A stretch of DNA of 64,000 nt from Microvirga calopogonii (GCF_003347665.1 NZ_QDGA01000005.1:62001-126000), one strand, 5' to 3'; numbered from the stretch's first letter, positions 28,162-36,871 are shown. Made by a program: numbers and translations. The notes: generated from the letters alone by a model not told the origin.

Positions 28162-28941
28162 ATGCGGCTGCGCTCTTCAGGTTTTCTTCTCGTTCTCGCC
28201 CTCTGCTCGGGCGTCGCCCTCGCGCAGACGCCTCCGGCAACCAGTCAGGCTCCGGCTCCGGCGGCTCCCGCGACGCCTGCCGCGCCTCCGGCGACGCCGC
28301 AGGCCCAGAGCATTCCCAACCCCGCTCCGGCCGAACCCCAGACACCGGCGGCTCCTCAGGCGCCCGCGACCGCACAGCCGTCCCCCGCGGCTCCGGCCCC
28401 GGCTGCTCCCGCCAATCCCGCGCCGGCCCAGCAGGCCGGCCGCACGACCCTGTTCCCGAATCCGAGCGACCCGACCGGCGTGGAGGAGGGCGTTCTGGTC
28501 TCCAAGCCGACCGTGGTGCTCTCGGGCACCAGCACCTGGGACGAGGCCTTCACCAACCTCAAGAACGCCTTCGCCAAGATCGAGGGTGAGCTGAAGAAGG
28601 CCGGGATCACCCCGACGGGCCGGCCGCTGACGATCTTCGTCGACACCGACGACAACGGCTTCAAGTACGAGGCGATGGTGCCGATCGCCCAGGTGCCCGA
28701 AGGCAAGACCGAGCTCACGCCCGAGATCAAGTTCGGCAAGACGCCGGAGGGCAAGTCCCTCCGCTTCGTGCACAAGGATGCCTATGACGAGATCGACGGC
28801 ACTTACGAGACGATCACGGCCTATCTCGACCTCAAGGAGATCGTCGCCAAGGATGCTTTCATCGAGGAATACGTGAGCGACTTCACCGACTCGCAGGACA
28901 CCGATTTCGAGGTGAACATCTACGTTCAGCCGAAACAATGA
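28162..28941 (+). CDS. Secreted Pro/Ala-rich protein with GyrI-like effector-binding domain
   Basis: A 259-residue protein with a signal peptide (about 1-22, ending VALAQ), a long Pro/Ala/Gln linker (about 23-95) and a C-terminal domain (about 110-258) with KPTVVLSGTSTWDEAF and GRPLTIFVDTDDNGFKYEAMVPI. The C-terminal part looks like a SOUL/GyrI-like small-molecule-binding fold; this is an inference from pattern. The linker suggests a periplasmic domain tethered to or spanning the cell wall. The ATG at 28162 is preferred to the GTG at 28147. It overlaps the next gene by 4 bases. Confidence 0.72.
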   Translation: MRLRSSGFLLVLALCSGVALAQTPPATSQAPAPAAPATPAAPPATPQAQSIPNPAPAEPQTPAAPQAPATAQPSPAAPAPAAPANPAPAQQAGRTTLFPNPSDPTGVEEGVLVSKPTVVLSGTSTWDEAFTNLKNAFAKIEGELKKAGITPTGRPLTIFVDTDDNGFKYEAMVPIAQVPEGKTELTPEIKFGKTPEGKSLRFVHKDAYDEIDGTYETITAYLDLKEIVAKDAFIEEYVSDFTDSQDTDFEVNIYVQPKQ

Positions 28942-29609
28942 TCGCTCTCTTCGACCTCGACGGGACCCTGACCAACCCGAAAACAGGCATCACCCGATCC
29001 GTCCAATACGCACTCGAACGGTTGGGCCGCCCCGTCCCGGACGCAGACGAGCTGACCTGGATGATCGGCCCGCCGCTGGTCGCAGGCTTCACGGAGCTTC
29101 TGGGTGGGACCGAGGAGGTCCAGGACGCCGTGCGCCTCTATCGCGAGCGCTACAGCGATGTCGGATTGTTCGAGAACGAGGTCTATGCCGGCATTCCGGC
29201 CTTGCTCCAGGATCTCCGGGAGAAGGAGGTCCGCCTCTATGTCGCGACCTCGAAGATGCATGTCTTCGCGCGGCGGATCCTCGACCATTTCGACCTGTCG
29301 CGCTTCTTCATCGAGATCTACGGCTCGGAACCCGACAACCGGAATGCCGACAAGCGCGATCTCATCCGGCACATTCTCGAGCGCGAAGGCTTCGACCCCG
29401 GGCGTGCCGTCATGATCGGCGACCGGAAGCACGATGCCATCGGGGCGAAGGCCAACGGCATCGCGTCGATCGGCGTCACCTGGGGCTATGGATCCCGGCA
29501 GGAATTGCTGGACGCCGGCAGTTCTTGCCTCGTCGACGATCCGCAAGGGTTGGTGGCGCCGATCTTCACGCTGACGGCGTCCACGCCTCCCCGGGTCGCA
29601 AAGGCCTGA
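28938..29609 (+). CDS. HAD-family hydrolase, phosphoglycolate phosphatase-like
   Basis: A 223-residue HAD phosphatase. Motif I is LFDLDGTLTNP (Asp6 and Asp8), motif II TSKM, and motif III/IV MIGDRKHDAIGAKANG. The cap is small and helical, as in Gph/PpaX-type enzymes. The substrate is unproven. Its ATG overlaps the preceding secreted-protein gene (ATGA), so the two are coupled. The 3' end runs 44 bases into the convergent metallo-beta-lactamase-fold gene. Confidence 0.88.
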   Translation: MIALFDLDGTLTNPKTGITRSVQYALERLGRPVPDADELTWMIGPPLVAGFTELLGGTEEVQDAVRLYRERYSDVGLFENEVYAGIPALLQDLREKEVRLYVATSKMHVFARRILDHFDLSRFFIEIYGSEPDNRNADKRDLIRHILEREGFDPGRAVMIGDRKHDAIGAKANGIASIGVTWGYGSRQELLDAGSSCLVDDPQGLVAPIFTLTASTPPRVAKA

Positions 29610-30630
29610 AACGATCCTCCGGGATTTCGGCCGCCTGGAGGGCCGTCGTCAATTCCTGCGGCGGCTCGTCGACGCCCTCGTTGGTAAGCCGGAACGTGCC
29701 CCAATGGTGGCCGAGCGCCTGCTCGGCCTCGACGATCCGCAGCACCTTCACCGCATCCTCCGGGTTCATGTGCTGCGGCTCCATGAACCAGCGCGGCTCA
29801 TAGGCGCCGATGGGCAGGTGAGCGACGCGCGGCCTGCCGAACCGCTCGCGCACGGCGTGAAAGATCTTGCCGTCGCCGAAGCCGGTATCGCCGATGTGAT
29901 AGATCGTGCCGGCCGGCGTGGTGAGCACATAGGCGCACCAGAGCGCCATGCGCCTATCGTTGATGCCCCGCGCCGACCAGTGATAGGCGGGCTCGAAATG
30001 GGCCGTGACGCCATTGCCGAGGTCGATGGCGCCGCCCCAGTCCCGCGTCTCGACCGGGATCTCCGGATGTTCGGCCTGGATCACGGCGTCGTTGCCGAGG
30101 GGCGCAATGAATTTCGGGCGATGCCGCTGCCAGAGCTTCCCTAAGGTCTCGGTGTCGAGATGGTCGTAATGATTGTGGGTGATCAGCACCGCATGGATCG
30201 GCGGCAGATCCTCGAACGCGATCCCCGGCGGATTGACCCGCTTGGGACCGGCGAAGGAGACCGGGCTCGCCCGTTCCGAGAAAACCGGGTCGATCAGGAC
30301 GTTGAGCCCCGCCACCTGGATCAGGAACGAGGCATGGCCGATCAGCGCCGTGCGCAGGCCCTGCACCTCGGCCGGGGGCTTGTCCCGGAACGGGCTCGGG
30401 AAACTCTCCGGCCAACCTTTACGCCCGCCGCCGAGCTGCCAGCGGGCGAGTTCCAGAAATCCCTTCTCCTGCGGCTGGTTGGCTAGGAAGAACCGCACCC
30501 CGTCGAAATGGTCGCTGACCGGCCCCTGATAGTAGCGGTTCTTGGCGCGGGCTGCCGTCATCCAACCGAGGGCGCTGGTCGCGGCGATGACGGGAAGACC
30601 GAGGGTTTTGAGGAGGGTGCGGCGGTTCAT
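29566..30630 (-). CDS. MBL-fold metallohydrolase, NAPE-PLD/RomA-like
   Basis: A 354-residue protein with an N-terminal twin-arginine-like leader (MNRRTLLKTLGLPVIAATSA), so probably exported. The metallo-beta-lactamase zinc motif is THNHYDHLD, with later ligands in HIGDTGFGD and LPIGAYEPRWF. The EPRWFMEPQHMNPEDAV segment and overall length match NAPE-hydrolysing phospholipase D-like (YcfU/RomA) proteins. Physiological substrate unknown. Convergent with the HAD gene, with overlapping ends. Confidence 0.87.
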   Translation of the reverse strand: MNRRTLLKTLGLPVIAATSALGWMTAARAKNRYYQGPVSDHFDGVRFFLANQPQEKGFLELARWQLGGGRKGWPESFPSPFRDKPPAEVQGLRTALIGHASFLIQVAGLNVLIDPVFSERASPVSFAGPKRVNPPGIAFEDLPPIHAVLITHNHYDHLDTETLGKLWQRHRPKFIAPLGNDAVIQAEHPEIPVETRDWGGAIDLGNGVTAHFEPAYHWSARGINDRRMALWCAYVLTTPAGTIYHIGDTGFGDGKIFHAVRERFGRPRVAHLPIGAYEPRWFMEPQHMNPEDAVKVLRIVEAEQALGHHWGTFRLTNEGVDEPPQELTTALQAAEIPEDRFRPLRPGEAWTPSA

Positions 30631-30741
30631 GAGGAAATCGTCTGTGGCGAGGTTCTAAGCGTGGGGATGCGCAGGCGGATCGGCAAGAGCTGGAAATAGT
30701 CAGGCTTAGCTGTATCGTACCAAAATTACATAAGGCTCGAC

Positions 30742-31128
30742 ATGTTCAATCAGACACTTGTTCCGCGCATCATCAGGGCTAAGGCTATGGCCATATTTGG
30801 ATTTTTGCTGGCTGCTTGTTCCCCCATGCTTCCACCTATCATGGAGACTGCCTCAAAGTCGGAGCGGCCTATCGACAAGGTTTCTTCTCTCCATCCTATC
30901 GGATCAAAAAGCGAGAATTTGATTGAAGAGCTTAAGACGCAGGGCTTTGAGGTTACGCTTCGTCCCGGCTATGACCGGAAGTTGAACCCAAGCAGAGCTT
31001 ACTACGATGCACGGAAAAAGCTCTGGGGCAGTATTATTCCATGCACGGCACTCATAAGCTGGGTCCCAGATGATCAGGACAACATCAGGGAATACCAAAC
31101 TGTAATGATGGGTTGCGCAAATCTTTGA
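30742..31128 (+). CDS. Small putative lipoprotein, orphan
   Basis: A 128-residue protein. A basic N-terminus (to residue 16) and hydrophobic stretch end in a lipobox-like FLLAAC with the candidate lipid Cys at about residue 26. The mature part has EELKTQGFEVTLRPGYDRK and two more Cys. Base composition is visibly more AT-rich than the neighbours. AAGG precedes the ATG. I do not recognise a family. It stands alone between longer intergenic stretches, consistent with an acquired orphan. Confidence 0.6.
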   Translation: MFNQTLVPRIIRAKAMAIFGFLLAACSPMLPPIMETASKSERPIDKVSSLHPIGSKSENLIEELKTQGFEVTLRPGYDRKLNPSRAYYDARKKLWGSIIPCTALISWVPDDQDNIREYQTVMMGCANL

Positions 31129-31446
31129 AGTCTCCAAGCATTCTATCTCGGGCCTCTTCCTTGACTCCGCCGCTCCTTTCCTCTATCGGCTGACCGCAAA
31201 TCTGTAGAGCGAGCCCTTATGAGCCGCCGACCAGCCCGAGAGGCTGGAGGTCAACGTCCGACAGCGCGATGCGCCCTCGGGCGCGTTTCTCTTTGGGGTT
31301 TCTCTTCAATGGCCTTTCCTGAGGAGCCTGCGCAGCAGGCGTCTCGAAGGAGGGGTCCGCGGGCGCTGGAGACGCCTCGTCCTTTGAGACGGTGCTGACG
31401 CACCTCCTCAGGATGAGGCTGCGACAGAGCCAAGAGGATGAAACGG
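31129..31446. other. Intergenic region with dispersed repeat upstream of the ffh cluster
   Basis: 318 bases with no gene I can support. About 31305-31426 matches a mosaic of the kind common in Rhizobiales (CCTGAGGAGCCTGCGCAGCAGGCGTCTCGAAGGAGG and CACCTCCTCAGGATGAGG, given here in parts). The remainder (31140-31300) shows no recognised element. Confidence 0.5.
31305..31426. repeat. CCTGAGGAG ... CTCCTCAGGATGAGG type dispersed repeat
   Basis: Left part TTTCCTGAGGAGCCTGCGCAG, a CGTCTCGAAGGAGG core, and a right part CTCCTCAGGATGAGGC. The outer segments (CCTGAGGAG / CTCCTCAGG) are inverted copies. One copy in this window; the motif is familiar from Bradyrhizobium- and Methylobacterium-type genomes. 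Confidence 0.55.
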
Positions 31447-31662
31447 ATGTCGGACGACACATTGCGCATCGAGGACGCGGTCAACGAGACCTGCCCGTGG
31501 TCGGGAAAGCCGATCGCGGCGGATTCGCTCACCCGCTATCGGGGCGAGGTCGTCGGCTTCTGCAATCCCGGCTGCCGCGACAAGTTCGAGGCGGCCATCC
31601 GCCACTTTGAAAAGGCCATCGCGGATCGCGATGTACCACTCATCGCAAAAGGAATTGAGTGA
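31447..31662 (+). CDS. Small Cys-containing YHS-like protein upstream of ffh
   Basis: A 71-residue protein starting MSDDTLRIE. It has three Cys, in ETCPWSGKPI and VGFCNPGCRDKF, a pattern resembling YHS/TRASH-like metal-binding domains; similar short proteins are often labelled glutathione S-transferase without evidence. AAGAGG lies 9 bases before the ATG at 31447; an ATG at 31438 sits too close to that site. The stop lies just before ffh, suggesting co-transcription. Function unknown. Confidence 0.65.
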   Translation: MSDDTLRIEDAVNETCPWSGKPIAADSLTRYRGEVVGFCNPGCRDKFEAAIRHFEKAIADRDVPLIAKGIE

Positions 31663-31664
31663 TC

Positions 31665-33209
31665 ATGTTCGAAGGCCTTTCCGACAAGCTTTCCAATATC
31701 CTCGGCTCGCTGACCCGCCGCGGCGCGCTCACCGAGGAGGATGTCAACGCGGCCCTGCGTGAGGTCCGCCGCGCCCTGCTCGAGGCCGATGTGGCGCTCG
31801 AGGTCGTGCGCTCCTTCACGGACAAGGTGCGTGCCCGCGCAGTCGGCGCCGAGGTGGTCAAGTCGGTCTCGCCCGGCCAGCAGGTGGTCAAGATCGTCCA
31901 CGACCAGCTCGTCGAGATGCTGGGCGCGGACGCGGAGGTGATCAGCCTCAACGCGGTTCCGCCCGTCGGCATCCTCATGGTCGGTCTCCAGGGTTCGGGC
32001 AAGACGACCACCACGGCGAAGATCGCCCGGCGCCTGAAGGACCGCGAGAACCGCCGCGTGCTCATGGCCTCCCTCGATACCCGCCGCCCGGCGGCCATGG
32101 AGCAGCTCGCGGTGCTGGGCCAGCAGGTGGGGGTCGACACCCTGCCCATCGTCGCCGGCCAGTCCGCCGTGCAGATCGCCCGCCGCGCCATGGAAGCCGC
32201 CCGCCTCGGCGGCTACGACGTGGTGATGCTCGACACCGCCGGCCGCGTCACCGTGGACGAGGCCCTCATGGTGGAGGCGGCGGACGTGCGCGCCGCCACG
32301 AACCCGCACGAGGTGCTCCTCGTCGCCGATGCGCTCACCGGTCAGGACGCGGTCAACACGGCGCGCGCCTTCGATAGCCGTCTCGGCGTCACCGGCATCG
32401 TGCTGACCCGCATGGACGGCGATGCCCGCGGCGGTGCGGCGCTTTCCATGCGCGCCGTCACCGGCAAGCCGATCAAGCTCATCGGCACGGGCGAGAAGGT
32501 CGACGCGCTGGAAGAATTCCACCCGAGCCGCGTCGCCAACCGCATCCTCGGCATGGGCGACATCGTCTCCCTGGTCGAAAAGGCCGCCGAGAACTTTGAT
32601 GCCCAGCAAGCCCAGCGCATGGCCGAGAAGATGCGCAAGGGCAAGTTCGACCTGGAAGACCTGCGCGATCAGCTGGCCCAGATGGAGAAGATCGGCGGTC
32701 TCTCCGGCATGATGGGCATGCTGCCGGGCGTGGCCAAGATGAAGTCGCAGCTCGAGAACGCCAATCTCGACGACCGGATCATCAAGCGCCAGCGCGCCAT
32801 CATCGATTCCATGACCCCGGCCGAGCGCCGCAACCCGGACATCCTCAAGGCCTCGCGCAAGAAGCGCATCGCGGCCGGTGCCGGCGCCAAGGTCGAGGAG
32901 ATCAACAAGCTGCTGAAGATGCACCGCCAGATGGCCGACGTCATGAAGATGATGGGCGGCGGCAAGGGCAAGGGCATGGCCGGCGCGCTCGGCAAGATGT
33001 TCGGCATCGGCGGTGGCGGCGGCATGCCCCAGCCGACGCCCGAGCAGATCGAGGCCCTGCAGAAGCAGATGGGCGGCAAGCTGCCCGACTTCCCCGGCGG
33101 CGCCGGCGGTCTTCCGCCCAAGGGTGTGCCGGGCCTGCCCGGTCTCGGCGCCGGCAAGATCCCGGGGCTCCCCGGCATCGGCGGTTTTCCGTTCGGCAAG
33201 AAGAAATGA
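31665..33209 (+). CDS. ffh: Signal recognition particle protein Ffh
   Basis: A 514-residue SRP54-type GTPase that binds signal sequences and 4.5S RNA. N domain, then the G domain with GLQGSGKTTTTAK, DTAGRV and TRMDGDARGG, then a Met-rich M domain (about 325-435: GMMGMLPGVAKMKSQL, HRQMADVMKMM). The C-terminal tail (about 440-514) is a low-complexity Gly/Pro/Lys stretch. The ATG is 2 bases after the upstream stop. First gene of the ribosome-maturation block. Confidence 0.97.
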   Translation: MFEGLSDKLSNILGSLTRRGALTEEDVNAALREVRRALLEADVALEVVRSFTDKVRARAVGAEVVKSVSPGQQVVKIVHDQLVEMLGADAEVISLNAVPPVGILMVGLQGSGKTTTTAKIARRLKDRENRRVLMASLDTRRPAAMEQLAVLGQQVGVDTLPIVAGQSAVQIARRAMEAARLGGYDVVMLDTAGRVTVDEALMVEAADVRAATNPHEVLLVADALTGQDAVNTARAFDSRLGVTGIVLTRMDGDARGGAALSMRAVTGKPIKLIGTGEKVDALEEFHPSRVANRILGMGDIVSLVEKAAENFDAQQAQRMAEKMRKGKFDLEDLRDQLAQMEKIGGLSGMMGMLPGVAKMKSQLENANLDDRIIKRQRAIIDSMTPAERRNPDILKASRKKRIAAGAGAKVEEINKLLKMHRQMADVMKMMGGGKGKGMAGALGKMFGIGGGGGMPQPTPEQIEALQKQMGGKLPDFPGGAGGLPPKGVPGLPGLGAGKIPGLPGIGGFPFGKKK

Positions 33210-33214
33210 GTTTC

Positions 33215-33240
33215 GTCATTCCCGCCAAGGCGGGAATGAC
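33215..33240. repeat. Short perfect hairpin between ffh and rpsP
   Basis: GTCATTCCCGCC and GGCGGGAATGAC are perfect 12-bp inverted arms with a 2-base loop. It starts five bases after the ffh stop. It is a minimal member of the GTCAT repeat family and may act as a processing or attenuating site before rpsP. Confidence 0.65.
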
Positions 33241-33282
33241 GCGAAGGCAAGTTTGATCACAGGACACTAAAAGGAGTTACCG

Positions 33283-33642
33283 ATGTCCCTGAAGATCCGT
33301 CTCACCCGTGGTGGTGCGAAGAAGCGTCCCTACTACCGCATCGTCGTGGCCGACTCGCGCTCCCCGCGCGATGGCCGCTTCATCGAGAAGGTCGGCACCT
33401 ACGACCCGATGAAGCCGAAGGACGACGCCGGCCGCGTCGTTCTCGAGACCGAGAAGATCCAGGCCTGGCTCGCCAAGGGCGCCCAGCCGACCGACCGCGT
33501 CCTGCGCTTCCTCGATGCCGCCGGCCTCCTGAAGCGTCCGGCCCGCAACAACCCGCAGAAGGCCGTTCCGGGCAAGAAGGCCCAGGAGCGCGCCGCCGAG
33601 AAGGCCGCTGCGGCCGAGGCTGCCGGCGGCGAGGCCGCTTAA
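33283..33642 (+). CDS. rpsP: 30S ribosomal protein S16
   Basis: A 119-residue S16 protein: [41 protein letters not shown] is the family hallmark (positions 2-41). The C-terminal part (about 85-119) is an Ala/Lys/Glu-rich extension common in alphaproteobacteria. AAGGAG lies upstream of the ATG. Confidence 0.97.
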   Translation: MSLKIRLTRGGAKKRPYYRIVVADSRSPRDGRFIEKVGTYDPMKPKDDAGRVVLETEKIQAWLAKGAQPTDRVLRFLDAAGLLKRPARNNPQKAVPGKKAQERAAEKAAAAEAAGGEAA

Positions 33643-33647
33643 GTCCC

Positions 33648-34400
33648 ATGACAAGGGGGCGCAACCCATCCTCCCCTCGAGGGGGAGGGTCGACGCTGCG
33701 TGAGCAGCGGCGGGATGGGGTGGAAACACCCCGTTCCGAAAGGTCGCGCCCCCACCCCATTCCGGACCTGCGGTCCGATCCTCCCGCGCGCAAGTCGGGA
33801 ACACCCGATATCCGAGGGGAGGGCGGCCGCTCCGCTCCGGCAGAAAGAGACGACCTCGTCCTCGTGGGCGAGTTCGGCCGCGCCCATGGCCTCAAGGGCG
33901 AGGTGCGGCTGAAATCCCATACGGGCGATCCGCAGGCGATCGCCGGCTACAGGCCGTTGATCGCATCGAACGGCAAGAGCTTTTCTCTCAGGAATGTGCG
34001 GACAGCCCCCGGCGCCGCACCCGATCTTCTCATCGCCATCGTCGACGGCGTGACGACGCGCGAGGCGTCCGAAGCACTCAACCGCGTGCAGCTCTATGTG
34101 GAGCGCGACAAGCTTCCACCGCCCGACGAGGAGGACGAGTTCCTGCTCGCGGATCTGATCGGCCTCGCTGTTCATAACGAAGCCGGCGAGATCATCGGCA
34201 CCGTGGTCGACGTGCCCAATTACGGCGGCGGCGATCTTCTCGAAATCGCGCCCACGCAGAAAGGCCCGACGGCCCTTCTGCCGTTCACCAAGGCGTTCGT
34301 GCCGAACGTGGATCTGGCGGGCAAGCGCATCGTGGCAAACCCGCCGGACGACTTGTTCGAACCGGCGAAGTCCGCACCCGATTCCGAGGACGAGGCGTGA
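33648..34400 (+). CDS. rimM: 16S rRNA processing protein RimM with repeat-derived N-terminal extension
   Basis: A 250-residue frame. Residues about 68-235 are Rim[22 protein letters not shown] and the PRC-barrel with [18 protein letters not shown]. It helps 30S maturation through S19. The first about 65 residues are low-complexity Arg/Pro/Gly and are encoded by an intergenic-type repeat (33660-33830). No good start codon lies between that repeat and the RimM fold: options are ATG 33648, GTG 33720 inside the repeat, or the GTG inside VLVGEF, which would truncate the fold. The true start needs experiment. The stop overlaps the GTG of trmD. Confidence 0.85.
   Translation: MTRGRNPSSPRGGGSTLREQRRDGVETPRSERSRPHPIPDLRSDPPARKSGTPDIRGEGGRSAPAERDDLVLVGEFGRAHGLKGEVRLKSHTGDPQAIAGYRPLIASNGKSFSLRNVRTAPGAAPDLLIAIVDGVTTREASEALNRVQLYVERDKLPPPDEEDEFLLADLIGLAVHNEAGEIIGTVVDVPNYGGGDLLEIAPTQKGPTALLPFTKAFVPNVDLAGKRIVANPPDDLFEPAKSAPDSEDEA
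33660..33830. repeat. Repeat-like sequence read in frame at the start of rimM
   Basis: It contains CCTCCCCTCGAGGGGGAGGG, a GGGGTGGAAACACCCC hairpin, CACCCCATTCCGGACCTGCGG and a closing CCGAGGGGAGGG. The outer parts are inverted copies (CTCCCCTCG / CGAGGGGAG). This looks like a dispersed intergenic element lying across the 5' end of rimM. Confidence 0.55.
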
Positions 34401-35083
34401 GTTTTTCCGCCACCATTCTCACGCTTTATCCCGACATGTTCCCAGGACCGCTCGGCATGTCCCTGTCGGGTGATGCGCTCGCGCGCGGCGTGTGGTCGCT
34501 CGCGGCGAAAAACATCCGCGACCACGGCCTCGGCCGTCATCGCACGGTGGACGACACGCCGGCCGGGGGCGGTCCCGGCATGGTGATCCGCTGCGACGTG
34601 CTGGCCTCCGCCATCGACGCCAATGTTCCGGTTGACGATCCGCGTCCCAAGCTTCTCATGAGCCCGCGCGGCCGGCCGCTGACACAAGGCTATGTGCGCG
34701 AACTCGCGGCCGGTCCGGGCGTGGTGATCGTCTGCGGCCGGTTCGAGGGCGTGGACGAGCGCGTGATCGAGGCGCGGGGACTGCAAGAGGTCTCCATCGG
34801 CGATTACGTGCTCTCCGGTGGCGAGATGGCCGCCATGATCGTGCTCGATGCCTGCGTGCGGCTCCTGCCCGGCGTCATGGGCAAGGAGGCCTCCGGCACG
34901 GAGGAGAGCTTCGAAACCAATCGCCTCGAGTATCCGCACTACACGCGGCCGCGCGAATGGGAGGGCCGGCCCATCCCCGACGTGCTGCTCTCCGGCAACC
35001 ACGCCATGATCGAGCGCTGGCGTCGCGAGGAATCGGAGCGCATCACGCGAGAGCGGCGGCCGGATCTGCTGAAAGGCGTATAG
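34397..35083 (+). CDS. trmD: tRNA (guanine37-N1)-methyltransferase
   Basis: A 228-residue SPOUT (trefoil-knot) enzyme making m1G37 to prevent frameshifting. Conserved GGGPGMVIR, the knot [10 protein letters not shown] and [10 protein letters not shown], and the C-terminal [14 protein letters not shown] are present. Its GTG start overlaps the rimM stop (GTGA). In most relatives rplS follows directly; here rplS is 4.8 kb further on. Confidence 0.96.
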   Translation: MSFSATILTLYPDMFPGPLGMSLSGDALARGVWSLAAKNIRDHGLGRHRTVDDTPAGGGPGMVIRCDVLASAIDANVPVDDPRPKLLMSPRGRPLTQGYVRELAAGPGVVIVCGRFEGVDERVIEARGLQEVSIGDYVLSGGEMAAMIVLDACVRLLPGVMGKEASGTEESFETNRLEYPHYTRPREWEGRPIPDVLLSGNHAMIERWRREESERITRERRPDLLKGV

Positions 35084-35125
35084 GCGGCGGTGCGACTGTA
35101 GAGCGCTCTTCCTGTCGGTCGGGTT

Positions 35126-35145
35126 CAGGCGTTCTTCGCCTTTTT
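35126..35145 (+). terminator. Possible terminator after trmD
   Basis: AGGCG, a TTCTT loop, CGCCT and then TTTT; a short 5-bp stem with a T run 44 bases after the trmD stop. The short stem makes it a weak call. It marks the end of the ffh-trmD block before AT-rich sequence begins. Confidence 0.4.
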
Positions 35146-35217
35146 CAGTTGGAAATAATATTTCTAATCATTTATTGTGACATTATAGTATTTTATATCC
35201 CTCTCATGATGACTTGC

Positions 35218-35226
35218 TAAGGAGGT
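35218..35226 (+). promoter_or_regulatory. Strong ribosome-binding site for the compact RTX gene
   Basis: TAAGGAGGT precedes GTG at 35231 by 4-5 bases and fixes that GTG as the start. It is the strongest Shine-Dalgarno sequence I saw in this window. Confidence 0.75.
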
Positions 35227-35230
35227 TGTC

Positions 35231-36871
35231 GTGGCTGATACGACTATCAGAAGTGATACTTCATCCACCGTGACTTTGGCGAACGATGGCGACAATGTCA
35301 TTGTCAATCCGAGGGTCAATATAAGTGTCTCCGGCACAGCGGGTATCTCCTCGACAAACTCCTTCCATAGTTTAACCTTGTTGAACGCGGCCGTTGTCTC
35401 AAGCGGAAGCGCGACCGGCATCAATTTTACCGGAGGCGGGAAACATAGCGTAAGTATTGCCGAATTGGCCCAGGTCTCCGGGCAATCTCAAGGCATTTTC
35501 CTCGCTGGCAGTCAGAATGTGCTCAAAAATGCCGGCAACATCAGTGGGCACCTTGTCGGTGCGCGCATCGGCAGCGACGGCAGTATCGGCCATCAAATCT
35601 TTCAGTCAGGATCGATCATCGGGTCCACCCAGGAAGGTCTGTGGGTCAGAGGCGATGCCTTAATTTACAACACCGGCTTGATCCAAGGCGGGAGTTCCGG
35701 AATCTACAGTTATACTGCCACCGCGACCACCATCAGTAATTACGGAACCATAGTCGGCGGCACCGGCGATGCAATCTACGTCGGTACTGGCTTCGTTGCG
35801 GTGAACAACAGCGGCCAGATTCAAGGATCGGTCACTTTCGATGGCGCGGGCGATGATCTTTACGATGGCCGAAACGGCATCGTGACGGGACTCGTCGATC
35901 TCGGCGCCGGCAACGACCGAGCCTATGGCGGATCCAGAGCTGAAACCTTCAAGGGTGGTGCCGGCAATGACACCATCGACGGCGGCGGTGGGGGCGATAC
36001 GGTTCATTATGACAGTGCCCGCTCCAACTACGTGATCGCTATCGATGCCCGCGGTGCCACCATCGCCGATACCCGGGCAAACTTCGACGGAGCCGACACG
36101 CTCAGGAACGTGCGCTTCGCAAAATTCTTAGACCAGACGATAACCCTTTATAATTCCGCGCCGACAGGCATCACGCTGTCCAAGACGGCCATTGCGGAGA
36201 ATGTCCAGGCGACAGCCATCGTGGCGACTCTCGCGGCCTCCGACGCCGATGGCGACGCGCTCACCTACAGCCTCGTTTCCGATCCCTCGGGCCGCTTCCG
36301 GGTCGACGGCAACAATCTCGTGCTGATCGGCGCGCTCGACTACGAGACCCAGCGCCAGCACTCCATTACCGTGAAGGCCAAGGATGCCTATGGCGGAGAG
36401 GTTGTACAGGTGCTCACTCTCGACGTCACGAACGTGGTCGAGACGACCGGGCTGACCCTTAGGGGCACCGCGGGTGCGGACGTGCTGACCGGCGAGGCGG
36501 GCAATGACCGGCTCTACGGCCTCGGCGGCAATGACGTGCTGACCGGCGGTGCAGGGGCGGACATCTTCGTGTTCGATACGAAGCCGAACAAAACCACGAA
36601 TCTCGATCGCATCACTGACTTCGTCGTGGCGGACGATACGATCCACCTGGCGAAATCAGTCTTTACGAAGATCACAAAGAAGGGCGTTCTAGCAAAAGCT
36701 GCCTTCTATGTGGGAGACAAGGCGCACGATTCGGACGACCGGGTCATCTACAACAAGAAAACTGGTGCGTTGTCCTACGATGCGGATGGACATGGCGCTG
36801 GCACTGCGGTCCAGTTCGCGACAGTCGCGAAAAACCTCAAGATGACGGAAAAAGACTTTTACATCATCTGA
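35231..36871 (+). CDS. Compact RTX/cadherin-like secreted calcium-binding protein
   Basis: A 546-residue protein without a Sec signal, as expected for type I secretion. Residues 1-200 are Ser/Thr/Gly-rich repeats with N-x-G-x-I (NAGNISG, NTGLIQG, NYGTIVG, NNSGQIQG), probably a right-handed beta-helix. Then come an acidic module DDLYDGRNGIVTGLVDLGAGND, a nonapeptide repeat AGNDTIDGG, a cadherin-like domain (about 315-405) with ASDADGDAL and IGALDYE, two or three more RTX nonapeptides (GNDRLYG, GNDVLTG), and a tail ending KDFYII, typical of type I secretion. No transporter genes are nearby. It starts at GTG. Lower GC than trmD. Adhesin or enzyme role not shown. Confidence 0.85.
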   Translation: MADTTIRSDTSSTVTLANDGDNVIVNPRVNISVSGTAGISSTNSFHSLTLLNAAVVSSGSATGINFTGGGKHSVSIAELAQVSGQSQGIFLAGSQNVLKNAGNISGHLVGARIGSDGSIGHQIFQSGSIIGSTQEGLWVRGDALIYNTGLIQGGSSGIYSYTATATTISNYGTIVGGTGDAIYVGTGFVAVNNSGQIQGSVTFDGAGDDLYDGRNGIVTGLVDLGAGNDRAYGGSRAETFKGGAGNDTIDGGGGGDTVHYDSARSNYVIAIDARGATIADTRANFDGADTLRNVRFAKFLDQTITLYNSAPTGITLSKTAIAENVQATAIVATLAASDADGDALTYSLVSDPSGRFRVDGNNLVLIGALDYETQRQHSITVKAKDAYGGEVVQVLTLDVTNVVETTGLTLRGTAGADVLTGEAGNDRLYGLGGNDVLTGGAGADIFVFDTKPNKTTNLDRITDFVVADDTIHLAKSVFTKITKKGVLAKAAFYVGDKAHDSDDRVIYNKKTGALSYDADGHGAGTAVQFATVAKNLKMTEKDFYII

